64,000 nt of DNA from Flavilitoribacter sp020436695 (GCA_041392665.1 JAWKLQ010000005.1:186001-250000), one strand, 5' to 3'; counted from the stretch's first letter, positions 50,630-60,319 are shown. Translations and numbers: made by a program. Notes: generated by a model not told the origin, from the letters alone.

Positions 50630-52438
50630 ATGAACAATCTTCGTAACGTAGCCATTATTGCCCACGTTGACCACGGCAAAACCACGCTGGTGGATAAGAT
50701 GATCCTGGCCGGCAAACTGTTTGCCGATCACGAAAGGCCGGGTGAACTCATCCTGGACAATAATGACCTGGAAAGAGAAAGAGGGATCACCATTCTGGCC
50801 AAGAATGTGTCGATAGAATATAAAGGCCATAAGATCAATATCATTGATACTCCGGGTCACGCCGACTTCGGTGGTGAGGTTGAACGGGTACTGAACATGG
50901 CCGACGGCGTACTGTTGCTGGTGGATGCCTTCGAAGGCCCCATGCCGCAAACGCGCTTCGTATTGTCCAAAGCATTGGAGCTGGGACTGAAGCCGATCGT
51001 GGTAGTCAATAAAGTGGATAAACCCAACTGCCGTCCGGATGAGGTGCACGAGGCGGTCTTCGAACTGATGTTCAACCTGGATGCTACCGAAGAACAACTT
51101 GAGTTTCCCACTATTTTCGGTTCGGCCAAGAACGGCTGGATGAGCCACGACTGGAATACGCCGCAGGAAGATATCACCGCACTGCTGGATACCATCGTAG
51201 AACACATTCCGGCTCCGCAGGTAGAAGAAGGCACCACACAAATGTTGGTTACTTCTCTGGATTACAGCAAATACATCGGACGTATCGCTATCGGACGTCT
51301 GCATCGTGGTACGCTCAAGAGCGGCCAGCCGGTAAGTCTGGTGAAAAAGGATGGAAGGATTGAGCGGAGCAGGGTTCGCAACCTCTATATTTTTGAAGGT
51401 TTTGAACGCCGTGAAGTGGAAGAAGTACAGGCCGGTGATATTTGTGCCGTGTTCGGTGTAGATGGTTTTGAGATCGGTGATACTATCGCTGACATTGAAA
51501 ACCCGGAAGCACTGCCGACCATTGCCATTGATGAGCCTACCATGAGTATGGTCTTCACCATCAATGACTCTCCGTTTTTCGGTCAGGAAGGTAAATTCGT
51601 TACCTCCCGCCACCTGAAAGAACGGCTGGAAAAGGAGCTGGAAAAGAACCTGGCGCTTCGGGTGGAGCCTACTGATTCTGCCGATGTATTCAAAGTATAC
51701 GGTCGCGGTGTACTGCACTTGTCCGTGCTGATCGAGACCATGCGTCGTGAAGGCTATGAATTGCAGATCGGACAGCCGCAGGTGATCAACAAGCGCATTA
51801 ACGATATTGTACACGAGCCGGTGGAAGAACTGTCCATCGATGTGCCGGAAGCACATTCCGGAACCGTTATCGATATGGTTACCCGTCGTAAGGGGCAGAT
51901 GCTGATCATGGAACCGAAAGGTGATCAGGTCCATCTGGAATTTGAGATCCCTTCCCGGGGTATCATCGGACTTCGGAGCAATATGCTGACCGCTACTGCC
52001 GGTGAAGCGGTGATGACCCACCGCTTCAAGGAATTCCAGCCGCACAAAGGGGAGATCCCCGGCCGGATCAACGGCTCGCTAATCAGTATGGAAACGGGTA
52101 AGGCCATTCCTTACAGTATCTTCAACTTACAGGACCGCGGTCGCTTCTTCGTGGGAGCCGGTGTCGAGATCTATGAAGGCCAGGTAGTGGGAGAGAACAG
52201 CCGTCCGGGTGATCTGGTCATCAACCTGACCAAGACCAAAAAACTGACCAACATGCGTTCGGCCGGTGCGGATGACAAACTGAAATTGGTACCGCCCAAA
52301 GTATTCACGCTGGAAGAAGCTCTGGAATACATCCAGGAAGATGAATTCGTGGAGGTGACTCCCAATTCACTGCGCCTGCGGAAGATGCTGCTGAAAGAAC
52401 ACGAGCGCAAGCGTTCCCGCAATGCCGCTTTGGTTTAG
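50630..52438 (+). CDS. typA: translational GTPase TypA/BipA
   Basis: A ribosome-associated GTPase related to EF-G, used in ribosome assembly and stress adaptation. 602 residues, near the usual ~610. The G motifs are AHVDHGKTTL (G1, about 11-20), RERGITI (G2), DTPGHADFGGEVE (G3) and NKVDKP (G4). Then come EF-G-like domains III and V and the BipA-specific C-terminal domain ending KRSRNAAL. It is monocistronic, with hairpins downstream. Confidence 0.96.
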   Translation: MNNLRNVAIIAHVDHGKTTLVDKMILAGKLFADHERPGELILDNNDLERERGITILAKNVSIEYKGHKINIIDTPGHADFGGEVERVLNMADGVLLLVDAFEGPMPQTRFVLSKALELGLKPIVVVNKVDKPNCRPDEVHEAVFELMFNLDATEEQLEFPTIFGSAKNGWMSHDWNTPQEDITALLDTIVEHIPAPQVEEGTTQMLVTSLDYSKYIGRIAIGRLHRGTLKSGQPVSLVKKDGRIERSRVRNLYIFEGFERREVEEVQAGDICAVFGVDGFEIGDTIADIENPEALPTIAIDEPTMSMVFTINDSPFFGQEGKFVTSRHLKERLEKELEKNLALRVEPTDSADVFKVYGRGVLHLSVLIETMRREGYELQIGQPQVINKRINDIVHEPVEELSIDVPEAHSGTVIDMVTRRKGQMLIMEPKGDQVHLEFEIPSRGIIGLRSNMLTATAGEAVMTHRFKEFQPHKGEIPGRINGSLISMETGKAIPYSIFNLQDRGRFFVGAGVEIYEGQVVGENSRPGDLVINLTKTKKLTNMRSAGADDKLKLVPPKVFTLEEALEYIQEDEFVEVTPNSLRLRKMLLKEHERKRSRNAALV

Positions 52439-52448
52439 AAAATAAAAG

Positions 52449-52483
52449 ACCCCCTTTCGGGGCATTTCCTCTTTCGGGAGGTC
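52449..52483 (+). terminator. probable terminator structure after typA
   Basis: Two small GC stems, CCCCTTTCGGGG (52451-52462) and CCTCTTTCGGGAGG (52468-52481), are enclosed by GACC/GGTC. A further pairing AAGGTTGG (52496-52503)/CCAACCTT (52549-52556) is followed by TCTGTTTT. The T-runs are short, so the call is moderate. Confidence 0.45.
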
Positions 52484-52562
52484 ATAAACGTAAAGAAGGT
52501 TGGACAGTTGTCGGACTTCGGATCTCAAAAGATCCCGTTTGACATTGCCCAACCTTTCTGTT

Positions 52563-53135
52563 TTAATGAACCCTTCGTCTTCCTTCTTCAACCAGCATAT
52601 TTCGCAAATTGCGCTTGCCGTTCTGGATATGGCTTTTTACAGCTGAAGGCGACAGCTGAAGGTGAAGAGCGATCTCTTTATAAGAGCGTTCTTCAAAATA
52701 GAAGCCCAGGATGCAGTCGCGTTGAAGACACTTGAGCTGGTCAATAGCCCGGTGCAGGCGTTCTATCTTTTGTTCTTTTTGCCGCCTGGCCTCAGGATGC
52801 AAATCGTCCCAAAGAGGAAGCCGGACAGTAAGAACAAGTTGCCGGCGCTTTTGTTCCAGTCGGCGCAGACAATGGTTTCGGCTAAAACGCATCAGCCAGG
52901 AGTAGAAGTGTCGGATTTCATATTTTTGCAGGTATGCCTGTAAATATTCGAAGATCTCCATAGTAGCGTCTTCGGCATCGATCCGGCAGGAAAGATAAAA
53001 ATGGCATAATCGGAAAACCGAGTCGCGATGACGGCGAAAGAGAATGGCAAGGATATTTGGACTGGCCTTGAAGTAATACTGCCGGGCCAGTACCCGGCTA
53101 CTTTGCCGGGTGCAGCAATCAGAATAAGAGTACAT
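52563..53135 (-). CDS. ECF-type RNA polymerase sigma factor
   Basis: A sigma-70 family protein of 190 residues from ATG 53135; an upstream Met at 53192 is possible. Region 2 is recognisable (NILAILFRRHRDSVFRLCHFY, read in two parts, then DAEDATMEIFEYL), and so is a region 4 helix-turn-helix (EERSYKEIALHLQLSPSAVKSHI). No anti-sigma factor gene adjoins it. It is divergent from the beta-helix/PDZ gene, which could be a target, though this is only inference from position. Confidence 0.88.
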   Translation of the reverse strand: MYSYSDCCTRQSSRVLARQYYFKASPNILAILFRRHRDSVFRLCHFYLSCRIDAEDATMEIFEYLQAYLQKYEIRHFYSWLMRFSRNHCLRRLEQKRRQLVLTVRLPLWDDLHPEARRQKEQKIERLHRAIDQLKCLQRDCILGFYFEERSYKEIALHLQLSPSAVKSHIQNGKRNLRNMLVEEGRRRVH

Positions 53136-53446
53136 GAGCGCGTTTTTAATATCGTACCCTACAATATTATAAAAAAAAGCGATACAATGCATGGATCATA
53201 TCGCCGTTTTTGCTTTTTAAAGCGGTTGTACAGTGTTTGATTGGTAGCGTAGACTAAATTGGCTAGTAAGCCGATCGCTGGAAAAGACGATAGGGGATGT
53301 GTAGGATTGTGCGTGTTTATTGGATATCTATTGTACAAATATAGAATCTTTTTGATACTCTACTTCTTTTGAAGGCAGGATTTTGAAAAGCTTAACAGTT
53401 ACATCTGGTCGCCTGGCTGACCGGATAAGTAAAATAAATACATCGG

Positions 53447-55822
53447 ATGATCAAGAAAGTTCTACTTCTGTTTTTACACCTGATAATAGTAATATTTTCC
53501 CTGGAGGCACAGTCGATTTATTTTGTAGCGCCAGATGGTAAGGACGAAAACAGCGGCAGTGAAAATGCTCCATTGAAGAGTATCGAAAAAGCACAGATAC
53601 TGGCGCGGGAGCAAATGGGCGAAGTGATCATCTATTTGCGGGAAGGAGAATATCGGCTCGATCAAACCGTGGTATTTACTCCGGAGGATGGCAACCGTGA
53701 TAAATGGCTGACGATCAGTTCCTATCCCGGCGAACATGCAATTATTAAAGGGAGTGTACCTCTGACTCCCCAATGGCAGCCTTACCGGGACGGCATTCTG
53801 AAAGCAAAAATTGAATCTCAGATCCCCATTGATATGCTGATCGTTGATGGAAAGATCCGTCACATGGCTCGTTATCCGAATTTCGATAGTACGGCGGTGC
53901 GCTTCAACGGTACTTCGGCCGATGCGACTTCACCGGAGCGGGTGAAAAGCTGGAAAGATCCTGCGGGCGGATATCTACACGCCATGCATAAGAGCGACTG
54001 GGGCGATTTTCACTATCGCATTAGCGGTAAAGATGAGGAAGGTAATCTCGAGCTGGAAGGCGGATGGCAGAATAACCGCAGGTATGGTCTGAGTCAGGAA
54101 AACCGGATGGTGGAAAATATCTTTGAAGAGCTGGATGCACCCGGTGAATGGTACTATGATCGCTCTGAAGCCATGCTATATTATCATCCCTTGCCCAATG
54201 AGGCGGTGGATAATGCAAAATTTGAAGTGGCACAGTTAAAACAGCTGGTCGAATTCAGGGGTACGGAGCAACAGCCGGTTAAAAACATCACCATTAAAGA
54301 CATCGAGTTCACACAGACCGCACGGACCTTCATGGAGGAATACGAACCCTTACTTCGTTCTGACTGGACGGTATACCGTGGCGCTGCCATCTTTTTCGAT
54401 GGGACGGAAAACTGTTTCATCAAGTCGTGCTATCTGCATAATTTGGGGGGGAACGCCGTGTTCTTTTCCAATTACAACCAAAAATCAGGCATCTCAGGAT
54501 CGCATCTTACCCGGATCGGAGCCAGTGCCGTCTGCTTCGTTGGTGATCCGCAGGCGGTGCGTTCACCCAGTTTTGAATACAGCGAGTTTGTGCCGTTTGC
54601 GGAGATAGACCGTGTGCCCGGCCCACAAACAAATAACTATCCGGCTGACTGTCTGGTGTACGACAATCTGATCCATACCATTGGCCTGTTCGAAAAGCAG
54701 GTCACCGGCGTTGAACTATCCATGTGCCGGTCGATCACCGTAAGTCACAACAGCATCTACGATGTGCCCCGGGCGGGTATCAATATCAGTGAAGGTACCT
54801 GGGGCGGACATCTCATTGAGTACAATGACGTTTTCGATACGGTGAAAGAGACCGGTGATCACGGCGCTTTCAACTCCTGGGGGCGTGACCGCTACTGGCA
54901 TCCCAAGCGCGACGAAATGGATGATATTGCCGCCAGTGAACCTTCCTTGATCCTGGCGGATGCCGGCGCCACGGTGGAGATCAGCAACAACCGTTTTCGC
55001 TGCGACCGGGGTTGGGATATCGATCTGGATGACGGCTCCAGCAATTTCCATATCTACAACAATCTATGCCTGAACGGAGGCATCAAGCTTCGGGAAGGCT
55101 TCTACCGGGTAGTGGAGAACAACATCATGGTCAATAATACCTTTCATCCGCATGTCTGGTTTGAGAATAGTGGGGACGTTTTTGCCCGAAACATCGTTAT
55201 GAGCCCGTACCAGCCCATCCGTGTACCCTATTGGGGGACAATGGTGGATTATAATATCTTTACCGACAGGCAGGCTTTGGAAGATGCCCGGGGCAATAAA
55301 ACGGACGAACACTCGATCGTTTACCCGGTCAATTTTCGGGATCCGGCCCATGGTGATTATCGGGTGGATAGTAAGGCGGACGCGGTATTCCGACTGGGCT
55401 TTCACAATTTCGAAATGGACCGCTTCGGCGTCGTTTCTCCACACCTCAGAAGCTTGGCCAAAACGCCACGTATGACACTGCCTTTTGTCAGTACGGAACC
55501 AACGGCATCCAATGTAGTAGAATGGCAGGGATGGCGCATCAAGGATCTGGAAACACTGGGCGAACGCTCTGCCACGGGGATGGATTCCGAACGCGGGGTG
55601 TATGTGCTTACCATTGTCAGCTTTGATAGTAGTATGAGGGATTTCTTACGGGCAAATGATGTGATCCTGAAATTTGACGGTAAAGCGGTCAATAAGCTGG
55701 AAGATCTCAAAAAGGCCATTGAACAGGCTGACCTGACCGAATCATTGGAGATGGTTATATTCAGGGATCAGAAGGAAGTTGTTATTATGATTCCCGGCAA
55801 CAGGATCCAGCCGGAAAATTGA
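53447..55822 (+). CDS. secreted right-handed beta-helix protein with C-terminal PDZ domain
   Basis: A 791-residue protein with a signal peptide (LLLFLHLIIVIFSLEAQ). The N-terminal APDGKDENSGSENAPLKSIEKA opens a right-handed parallel beta-helix fold of the pectate-lyase-like superfamily. Helical rungs run through about residues 300-620 (SHNSIYDVPRAGINIS, IYNNLCLNGGIKL, VVENNIMVNNT). The last ~80 residues form a PDZ-like domain (IVSFDSSMRDFLRANDVIL). It is probably a polysaccharide-active enzyme in the periplasm or outside; the substrate is unknown. Confidence 0.87.
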   Translation: MIKKVLLLFLHLIIVIFSLEAQSIYFVAPDGKDENSGSENAPLKSIEKAQILAREQMGEVIIYLREGEYRLDQTVVFTPEDGNRDKWLTISSYPGEHAIIKGSVPLTPQWQPYRDGILKAKIESQIPIDMLIVDGKIRHMARYPNFDSTAVRFNGTSADATSPERVKSWKDPAGGYLHAMHKSDWGDFHYRISGKDEEGNLELEGGWQNNRRYGLSQENRMVENIFEELDAPGEWYYDRSEAMLYYHPLPNEAVDNAKFEVAQLKQLVEFRGTEQQPVKNITIKDIEFTQTARTFMEEYEPLLRSDWTVYRGAAIFFDGTENCFIKSCYLHNLGGNAVFFSNYNQKSGISGSHLTRIGASAVCFVGDPQAVRSPSFEYSEFVPFAEIDRVPGPQTNNYPADCLVYDNLIHTIGLFEKQVTGVELSMCRSITVSHNSIYDVPRAGINISEGTWGGHLIEYNDVFDTVKETGDHGAFNSWGRDRYWHPKRDEMDDIAASEPSLILADAGATVEISNNRFRCDRGWDIDLDDGSSNFHIYNNLCLNGGIKLREGFYRVVENNIMVNNTFHPHVWFENSGDVFARNIVMSPYQPIRVPYWGTMVDYNIFTDRQALEDARGNKTDEHSIVYPVNFRDPAHGDYRVDSKADAVFRLGFHNFEMDRFGVVSPHLRSLAKTPRMTLPFVSTEPTASNVVEWQGWRIKDLETLGERSATGMDSERGVYVLTIVSFDSSMRDFLRANDVILKFDGKAVNKLEDLKKAIEQADLTESLEMVIFRDQKEVVIMIPGNRIQPEN

Positions 55823-55864
55823 TTGAGATACTTCCTGTCATCTGAATCTGTTGACAGCCGACTG

Positions 55865-56590
55865 CTAACTATTCCACTTACGTAACTGCTTTAAAGCAAC
55901 CGACAAGTCCTTGGGGAGCGGCGCCTCGAACGATTCCGGATGCTCTTTTCCAAAAAGTGTCAGGCTCAATTGCCGGGCGTGCAGGCTCAGACGGTCGAGC
56001 AGGGGGCGTTCATCCTGATCTTTTCCCTGCCGGTAGGCACGACCCTTGATCTCCGACAGATAAAGCGCCGGACGGGGACCGTAGAACTCATCAACTGCCA
56101 GCGGAAAACCCAGCGACTGAAAGTGCACCCGGATCTGGTGGGTACGCCCGGTTTTGATCTCGGCTTCTACTAAAGTGAAACGTTGAAAACTTTCCAGCCG
56201 GCGAAAATGGGTTAGGGCTTCTTTACCATGTTTGTTCACTACCATCCGCCCGGGCCGGGTAGGGTGGGGGGCAATGGGCTGATCAATGATACCTTCCGCT
56301 TGGTGCAATTGGCCGTCCAGTAAGGCGAGGTAGTATTTTTGCACCTGATTGTGTTCAAACTGTAAAGAAAGGTGGCGATGGGCTTCCGCATGGCGGGCAA
56401 AACAGATCACACCGCTGGTATCCTTATCCAGCCGGTGGACGGTCAACACCTGGCCGTATTTTTGTTGCAGCCAGTCCAATAGATTCAGTTTCTCCGGTAC
56501 GTGCCGGTCTGGAATGCTCAGCATACCTGTCGGCTTATGGACGATCAACTGATGTTCGTCGGCGTATAATATATCCGGTCTGATCTTCAT
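55865..56590 (-). CDS. RluA-family pseudouridine synthase
   Basis: Isomerises uridine in rRNA or tRNA. 241 residues with the catalytic motif HRLDKDTSGVICFA, Asp at 55, KYYLALLDG, and the KTGRTHQIRVHFQSLGFPL end motif. There is no N-terminal S4 domain, so it resembles RluA/TruC-size members. It starts within the last codons of the ribF-glycosyltransferase gene (4-bp ATGA overlap) and is surely co-transcribed with it. The precise target base cannot be assigned. Confidence 0.92.
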   Translation of the reverse strand: MKIRPDILYADEHQLIVHKPTGMLSIPDRHVPEKLNLLDWLQQKYGQVLTVHRLDKDTSGVICFARHAEAHRHLSLQFEHNQVQKYYLALLDGQLHQAEGIIDQPIAPHPTRPGRMVVNKHGKEALTHFRRLESFQRFTLVEAEIKTGRTHQIRVHFQSLGFPLAVDEFYGPRPALYLSEIKGRAYRQGKDQDERPLLDRLSLHARQLSLTLFGKEHPESFEAPLPKDLSVALKQLRKWNS

Positions 56591-58584
56591 AACAGATCGC
56601 GAAAGCGTTTTTTGCCTAATGCGTAATACTGCCAGATGATGCTGCCATTGTAGTGTCCCTGATCATTGGGGGTGTTCGCATTACGGGCCTGAGCGATCAG
56701 GGCTGCATAATGACGGCGCTTTTGCAGCAACTGGCCGAAACGGGGAAAGAAATTCCAGTGGGCTCTAATGATTGCCCGAATATGATCGAATTTGCCCTGA
56801 AAGAGGAACAGACCGCCGGCCACTCCATCCAATAGAAGGCGAGCAGGAATGAGCCACCAGAGCTTGGCTGCCGGTTCATTTTTAAGGATGGTAAATAATG
56901 TATTCCTAAAATTCAGGTACGCTTTATTGGGCGACAGATAATCCAGGGTGCCGCCGCCAAGATGATACACTACACTTTCCGGTACCACCTGTATTTTATA
57001 ACCAGCTCTTTTCAGCCGCCAGCACAGATCGATCTCCTCGGCGTGGGCAAAATAGTCGGCATCGAACCCCCCAATGCGGTGAAACAGATCGGATCGGATA
57101 AACAGTGCAGCTCCACTGGCCCAGAAGATCTCGCTCGTGTCATTATATTGTCCTTCATCTTTTTCGGTATAGGCAAAGATACGGCCCCGGCAAAAGGGAT
57201 AGCCCAGCTTGTCGAGCCAGCCGCCGGCAGCGCCGGCGTATTCAAACCGTTCTTTATCGCGGTAGGAAAGGATCTTCGGCTGACAGGCGGCAGTATCCTG
57301 ATCCTGTTCCAGCAATCGGATCACGGGGCTGATCCAGTTGGGGCCGACTTCCAGATCGGAATTCAGCAACACGTAATAATCGGCATCGATCTGTCGAAGT
57401 GCGCGGTTGTAACCTTCCGCATAGCCATAATTTTTCTTCAGATCGATTACCTGCACGTCTCCGGCATTTTCATGCAGCCAGTCCAGGGAATTATCGGTAG
57501 AGCCATTGTCCGCCACAAATATGCGGAGTGCCTCGTATTCACTTTGTTGGACGCCGGCTAAAAATTGCTCCAGATATTGGCGTCCGTTGTAATTTAGAAT
57601 GACCACGGCTACACTGGCCACCTGTTGCGTGTTCCCGACAGTATCCGTACTTGCGTGCCGAAGAATAGCTTCGCTGTTTTGACGATCTGTGGCCAGTTGT
57701 ACCTTCAGTTGTTCCAGATCGGCAAATTTTCGGTCTTCCCGGATGAAATCGACGATCTCCAGATAGAGCTGTTCCCCGTAAAGATTTCCCTGGAAATCGA
57801 AGATGTTGACCTCGATCGTCCGGTCGTTTCCATCGGTCAGGCTGGGGCGGTCTCCGATGTACAGCATTCCGCCGTAGCGTTCCTCCTCGTGGTAAACGTA
57901 CACAGCATAGATGCCATGGGGCGGGATCAGCTTCTGTTTGTCGGTTACTTCCAGGTTAGCGGTCGGATACCCCAGTGTTTGTCCCAGTTTGCGTCCGTGT
58001 ACTACTTTACCGGAAAGCGGGAAATAGTGGCCCATCAGCCGGTTGGCCGTGGTTATATCCGAACGGTTGATCGCCTGCCGGATCTTGGTGGAGCTTACCG
58101 AAATATCATCCACTTCCTGCTTGGCGATCTCGATGACTTCATAATCGGCCTTCTCGCTGTACCACTGCAGGTAATTGAGGTCACCCTGACGATTCAGGCC
58201 GAAGCGATGGTCATAGCCGATGACGATGAATCGGGGATGAAACTTTCCGATCAGGAATTTTTCGATGTATTCATCCGCATTTTGCTGGGAAAACTCGATG
58301 GTGAACGGCACGATCACTACATGGTCCACTTCATATTGTTGCAGCAGGCGGACTTTCTCCTCCGTAAGGGTGATCAGCTGCATGGAGGTATCCCGCGGAT
58401 AGATCACCTGACGTGGATGCGGGTGAAAAGTGATCACGACACTTTCGCCTCCGATATTCTTCGCCAGCTGATTGACCTTCTTAATGATCTGCTGGTGCCC
58501 GCAATGTACTCCGTCAAATGAGCCGATGGTGATCACTGCATTTTGGAACGGAGGTAAATGATCGAGATCGTAGTAAACTTTCAT
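56587..58584 (-). CDS. ribF: RibF (riboflavin kinase/FAD synthetase) fused to a GT2 glycosyltransferase
   Basis: A 665-residue protein. Residues 1-308 are a complete RibF: GSFDGVHCGHQ (21-31) for FAD synthesis, YDHRFGLNRQGD, SSTKIRQAI, and the kinase part GRKLGQTLGYPTANL (197-211) with IEVNIFDF and FIREDRKFADLEQLK. A ~14-residue linker leads to a GT2 domain (about 323-665): VVILNYNGRQYL, VADNGSTDNSL, LLNSDLEVG (metal Asp about 410) and EEIDLCWRLKRAGY. There is no stop or frame change between the parts. ATG 58584 is the normal RibF start; the frame is open 64 codons further but through repeat DNA. Confidence 0.9.
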   Translation of the reverse strand: MKVYYDLDHLPPFQNAVITIGSFDGVHCGHQQIIKKVNQLAKNIGGESVVITFHPHPRQVIYPRDTSMQLITLTEEKVRLLQQYEVDHVVIVPFTIEFSQQNADEYIEKFLIGKFHPRFIVIGYDHRFGLNRQGDLNYLQWYSEKADYEVIEIAKQEVDDISVSSTKIRQAINRSDITTANRLMGHYFPLSGKVVHGRKLGQTLGYPTANLEVTDKQKLIPPHGIYAVYVYHEEERYGGMLYIGDRPSLTDGNDRTIEVNIFDFQGNLYGEQLYLEIVDFIREDRKFADLEQLKVQLATDRQNSEAILRHASTDTVGNTQQVASVAVVILNYNGRQYLEQFLAGVQQSEYEALRIFVADNGSTDNSLDWLHENAGDVQVIDLKKNYGYAEGYNRALRQIDADYYVLLNSDLEVGPNWISPVIRLLEQDQDTAACQPKILSYRDKERFEYAGAAGGWLDKLGYPFCRGRIFAYTEKDEGQYNDTSEIFWASGAALFIRSDLFHRIGGFDADYFAHAEEIDLCWRLKRAGYKIQVVPESVVYHLGGGTLDYLSPNKAYLNFRNTLFTILKNEPAAKLWWLIPARLLLDGVAGGLFLFQGKFDHIRAIIRAHWNFFPRFGQLLQKRRHYAALIAQARNANTPNDQGHYNGSIIWQYYALGKKRFRDLL

Positions 58585-58663
58585 AGCGCCGCAAAAGTAC
58601 CTATTCTCAGGAATAACCAAATTATCTAGTGAATTGTTATTAATTTTACGCGATAATAATGTG

Positions 58664-58841
58664 TTTAGGTGCTGAAGTCTGTAGGTGTTCGGGTGTTGAA
58701 GTTGGTCCGGCAGAAACTGAAACATATCAGCCGGCACCCCAAAAAACAACATCAGCACCCTCTCACCCCCCAACACCCTGAACCCCTCAACACCCTGAAC
58801 ACATCAACACCCTAACACATCAACACCCTACACATCAACAC
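58664..58841. repeat. inverted repeat arms between ribF fusion and mrp (ACACCCT family)
   Basis: The right arm (about 58747-58841) is built of ATCAACACCCTA/CTCAACACCCTGAAC-type words with mixed 7-8 and ~15 bp periods. The left arm (58664-58705) is complementary (TTAGGTGCTGAAG ... GGTGTTCGGGTGTTGAAG). It fills the divergent promoter region, and the right arm ends 6 bp before the mrp ATG. Confidence 0.82.
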
Positions 58842-58847
58842 TAAAAA

Positions 58848-59939
58848 ATGGATAAGTCAAAGATAGTACGTGCATTAGCCCAGGTGATCGACCCGAATAC
58901 GGGGCAGGATATTATTACAAGGAGCATGGTGCGAGACCTGGTCGTCGAAGGGAATAACATCAATTTTACCCTGGAGCTGCCTTCGCTTGGTAATCAGCAT
59001 AAATCCGATCTCAATTTTGCCTGTATTGCTGCAGTGCAGGAGGTTTATCCTCAGGCGGAGGTAAACGTACACATGATGAGTGTAAATGCGGGCGCCGAGG
59101 AAGCGCCAAAAGTGTTACCGCAGGTGAAAAACATCATTGCTGTGGCATCGGGCAAGGGAGGAGTAGGCAAATCTACGGTTTCGGTTAACCTGGCACTGAG
59201 TCTGAAAAAGATGGGCCTGAAAGTGGGGATGATCGATGCCGACCTGTACGGACCGTCATTACCGACCATGTTAGGCCTGCAGGGACAACGCCCCAAAGTA
59301 CAGCAGGTATACGGACAGCCGCGGATCACTCCGCTGGATGCCGACGGTATGCCGGTAATGTCCATCGGCTTTATTATTGAACCGGAGCAGGCTGTTGTCC
59401 TGCGCGGACCACGCCTGGGGGGGATCATCAAACAATTCATCAATGAAACAACCTGGCCGGAGCTGGATTTCATGGTGATCGACCTGCCGCCCGGGACCGG
59501 TGATATCCAACTGACTTTAGTGCAAACAGTGCCGCTGACGGGAGCTATTATGGTTACCACACCGCAGGAAGTAGCAGTAGTAGATGCTGTAAAGGCCATG
59601 AATATGTTCCTGCTGCCCCAGGTAAATGTACCGATCCTGGGGGTGGTGGAAAATATGTCGTGGTTCACGCCTAAGGAGCTGCCGGATAATAAATATTTCC
59701 TTTTCGGCCAAGGTGGCGGGAAGAAACTGGCCAAAATGAGCAACTCGATGTTGTTGGGGCAGATCCCGCTGGTACAGGGTATACGCGAAGGAGGCGATGC
59801 CGGCCGACCGGTGGTATTACAGTCGGATAATGAGATCAGCAAGACCGCTTTTAGGACTGTAGCTGAAAATACGCTGCGCCAGGTAGCGGTACGCAATGAA
59901 ATGATGGGGCCGACACAGATCGTACAGATCAAACAATAG
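58848..59939 (+). CDS. Mrp/NBP35-family P-loop ATPase (iron-sulfur carrier)
   Basis: A 363-residue ApbC/Mrp protein that transfers Fe-S clusters. N-terminal DUF59/MIP18-like domain (about 1-80), deviant Walker A GKGGVGKST (102-110), DADLYGPSLPTMLG (switch I), DLPPGTGD (Walker B region) and VVENMSWF. The paired CxxC usual near the C-terminus of NBP35 is not obvious here (the stretch after ENMSWF has no Cys). It is followed by a NifU-like gene, consistent with a Fe-S role. Confidence 0.92.
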   Translation: MDKSKIVRALAQVIDPNTGQDIITRSMVRDLVVEGNNINFTLELPSLGNQHKSDLNFACIAAVQEVYPQAEVNVHMMSVNAGAEEAPKVLPQVKNIIAVASGKGGVGKSTVSVNLALSLKKMGLKVGMIDADLYGPSLPTMLGLQGQRPKVQQVYGQPRITPLDADGMPVMSIGFIIEPEQAVVLRGPRLGGIIKQFINETTWPELDFMVIDLPPGTGDIQLTLVQTVPLTGAIMVTTPQEVAVVDAVKAMNMFLLPQVNVPILGVVENMSWFTPKELPDNKYFLFGQGGGKKLAKMSNSMLLGQIPLVQGIREGGDAGRPVVLQSDNEISKTAFRTVAENTLRQVAVRNEMMGPTQIVQIKQ

Positions 59940-59968
59940 TTGCAGGTGCCGCCAAAGAGTTATATTTG
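59940..59968 (+). promoter_or_regulatory. candidate promoter of the NifU-like gene
   Basis: TTG (59940-59942), an 18-bp spacer, then TATATTTG (59961-59968), matching the Bacteroidota pattern. A second -7-like word TAAATTTG lies at 60013-60020. Confidence 0.45.
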
Positions 59969-60046
59969 GCTGGTTAGCTGGAATTCTGCGGTCAGTTGTG
60001 AAAAAGATTGCGTAAATTTGTGGAGTTTACTATTAAAGACAAGAAT

Positions 60047-60319
60047 ATGTCTACTGCTGAGAAAAACGACTTATTACAAAAAATTGATACGGCGCTCAAC
60101 GATGTGCGGCCGCACCTGAAGGTGGACGGCGGTAATGTGGAAGTAGTAGATATCACCGATGACAATATTGTAAAAATAAAATGGGTAGGCACCTGTGTAA
60201 ATTGCAATATGTCGGAAATGACGATGCGCGCCGGGATCGAGCAAACGCTTCGGAATAAGATCCCCGAAATACAATCTGTTGAGGCCATTAATGGGCTGAC
60301 CATTCAAAATCATCCATGA
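60047..60319 (+). CDS. NifU-like C-terminal domain protein (Fe-S scaffold)
   Basis: A 90-residue NifU C-terminal-type scaffold. It has the LDG-like DVRPHLKVDGGNVEVVDI stretch and the cluster-binding CxxC (C50, C53 in GTCVNCNMSEMT). ATG 60047 is preferred; an earlier in-frame start overlaps the predicted promoter. It hands clusters to apoproteins, likely together with the upstream Mrp protein. The stop overlaps the pyrF ATG by 4 bp, so the two are coupled despite different pathways. Confidence 0.92.
   Translation: MSTAEKNDLLQKIDTALNDVRPHLKVDGGNVEVVDITDDNIVKIKWVGTCVNCNMSEMTMRAGIEQTLRNKIPEIQSVEAINGLTIQNHP

Noticed and set aside
50612..52045. 477-codon open frame on the minus strand
   Set aside because: It is antisense to typA, which has all GTPase motifs, and its His/Gln/Phe-rich composition is typical of a shadow frame.
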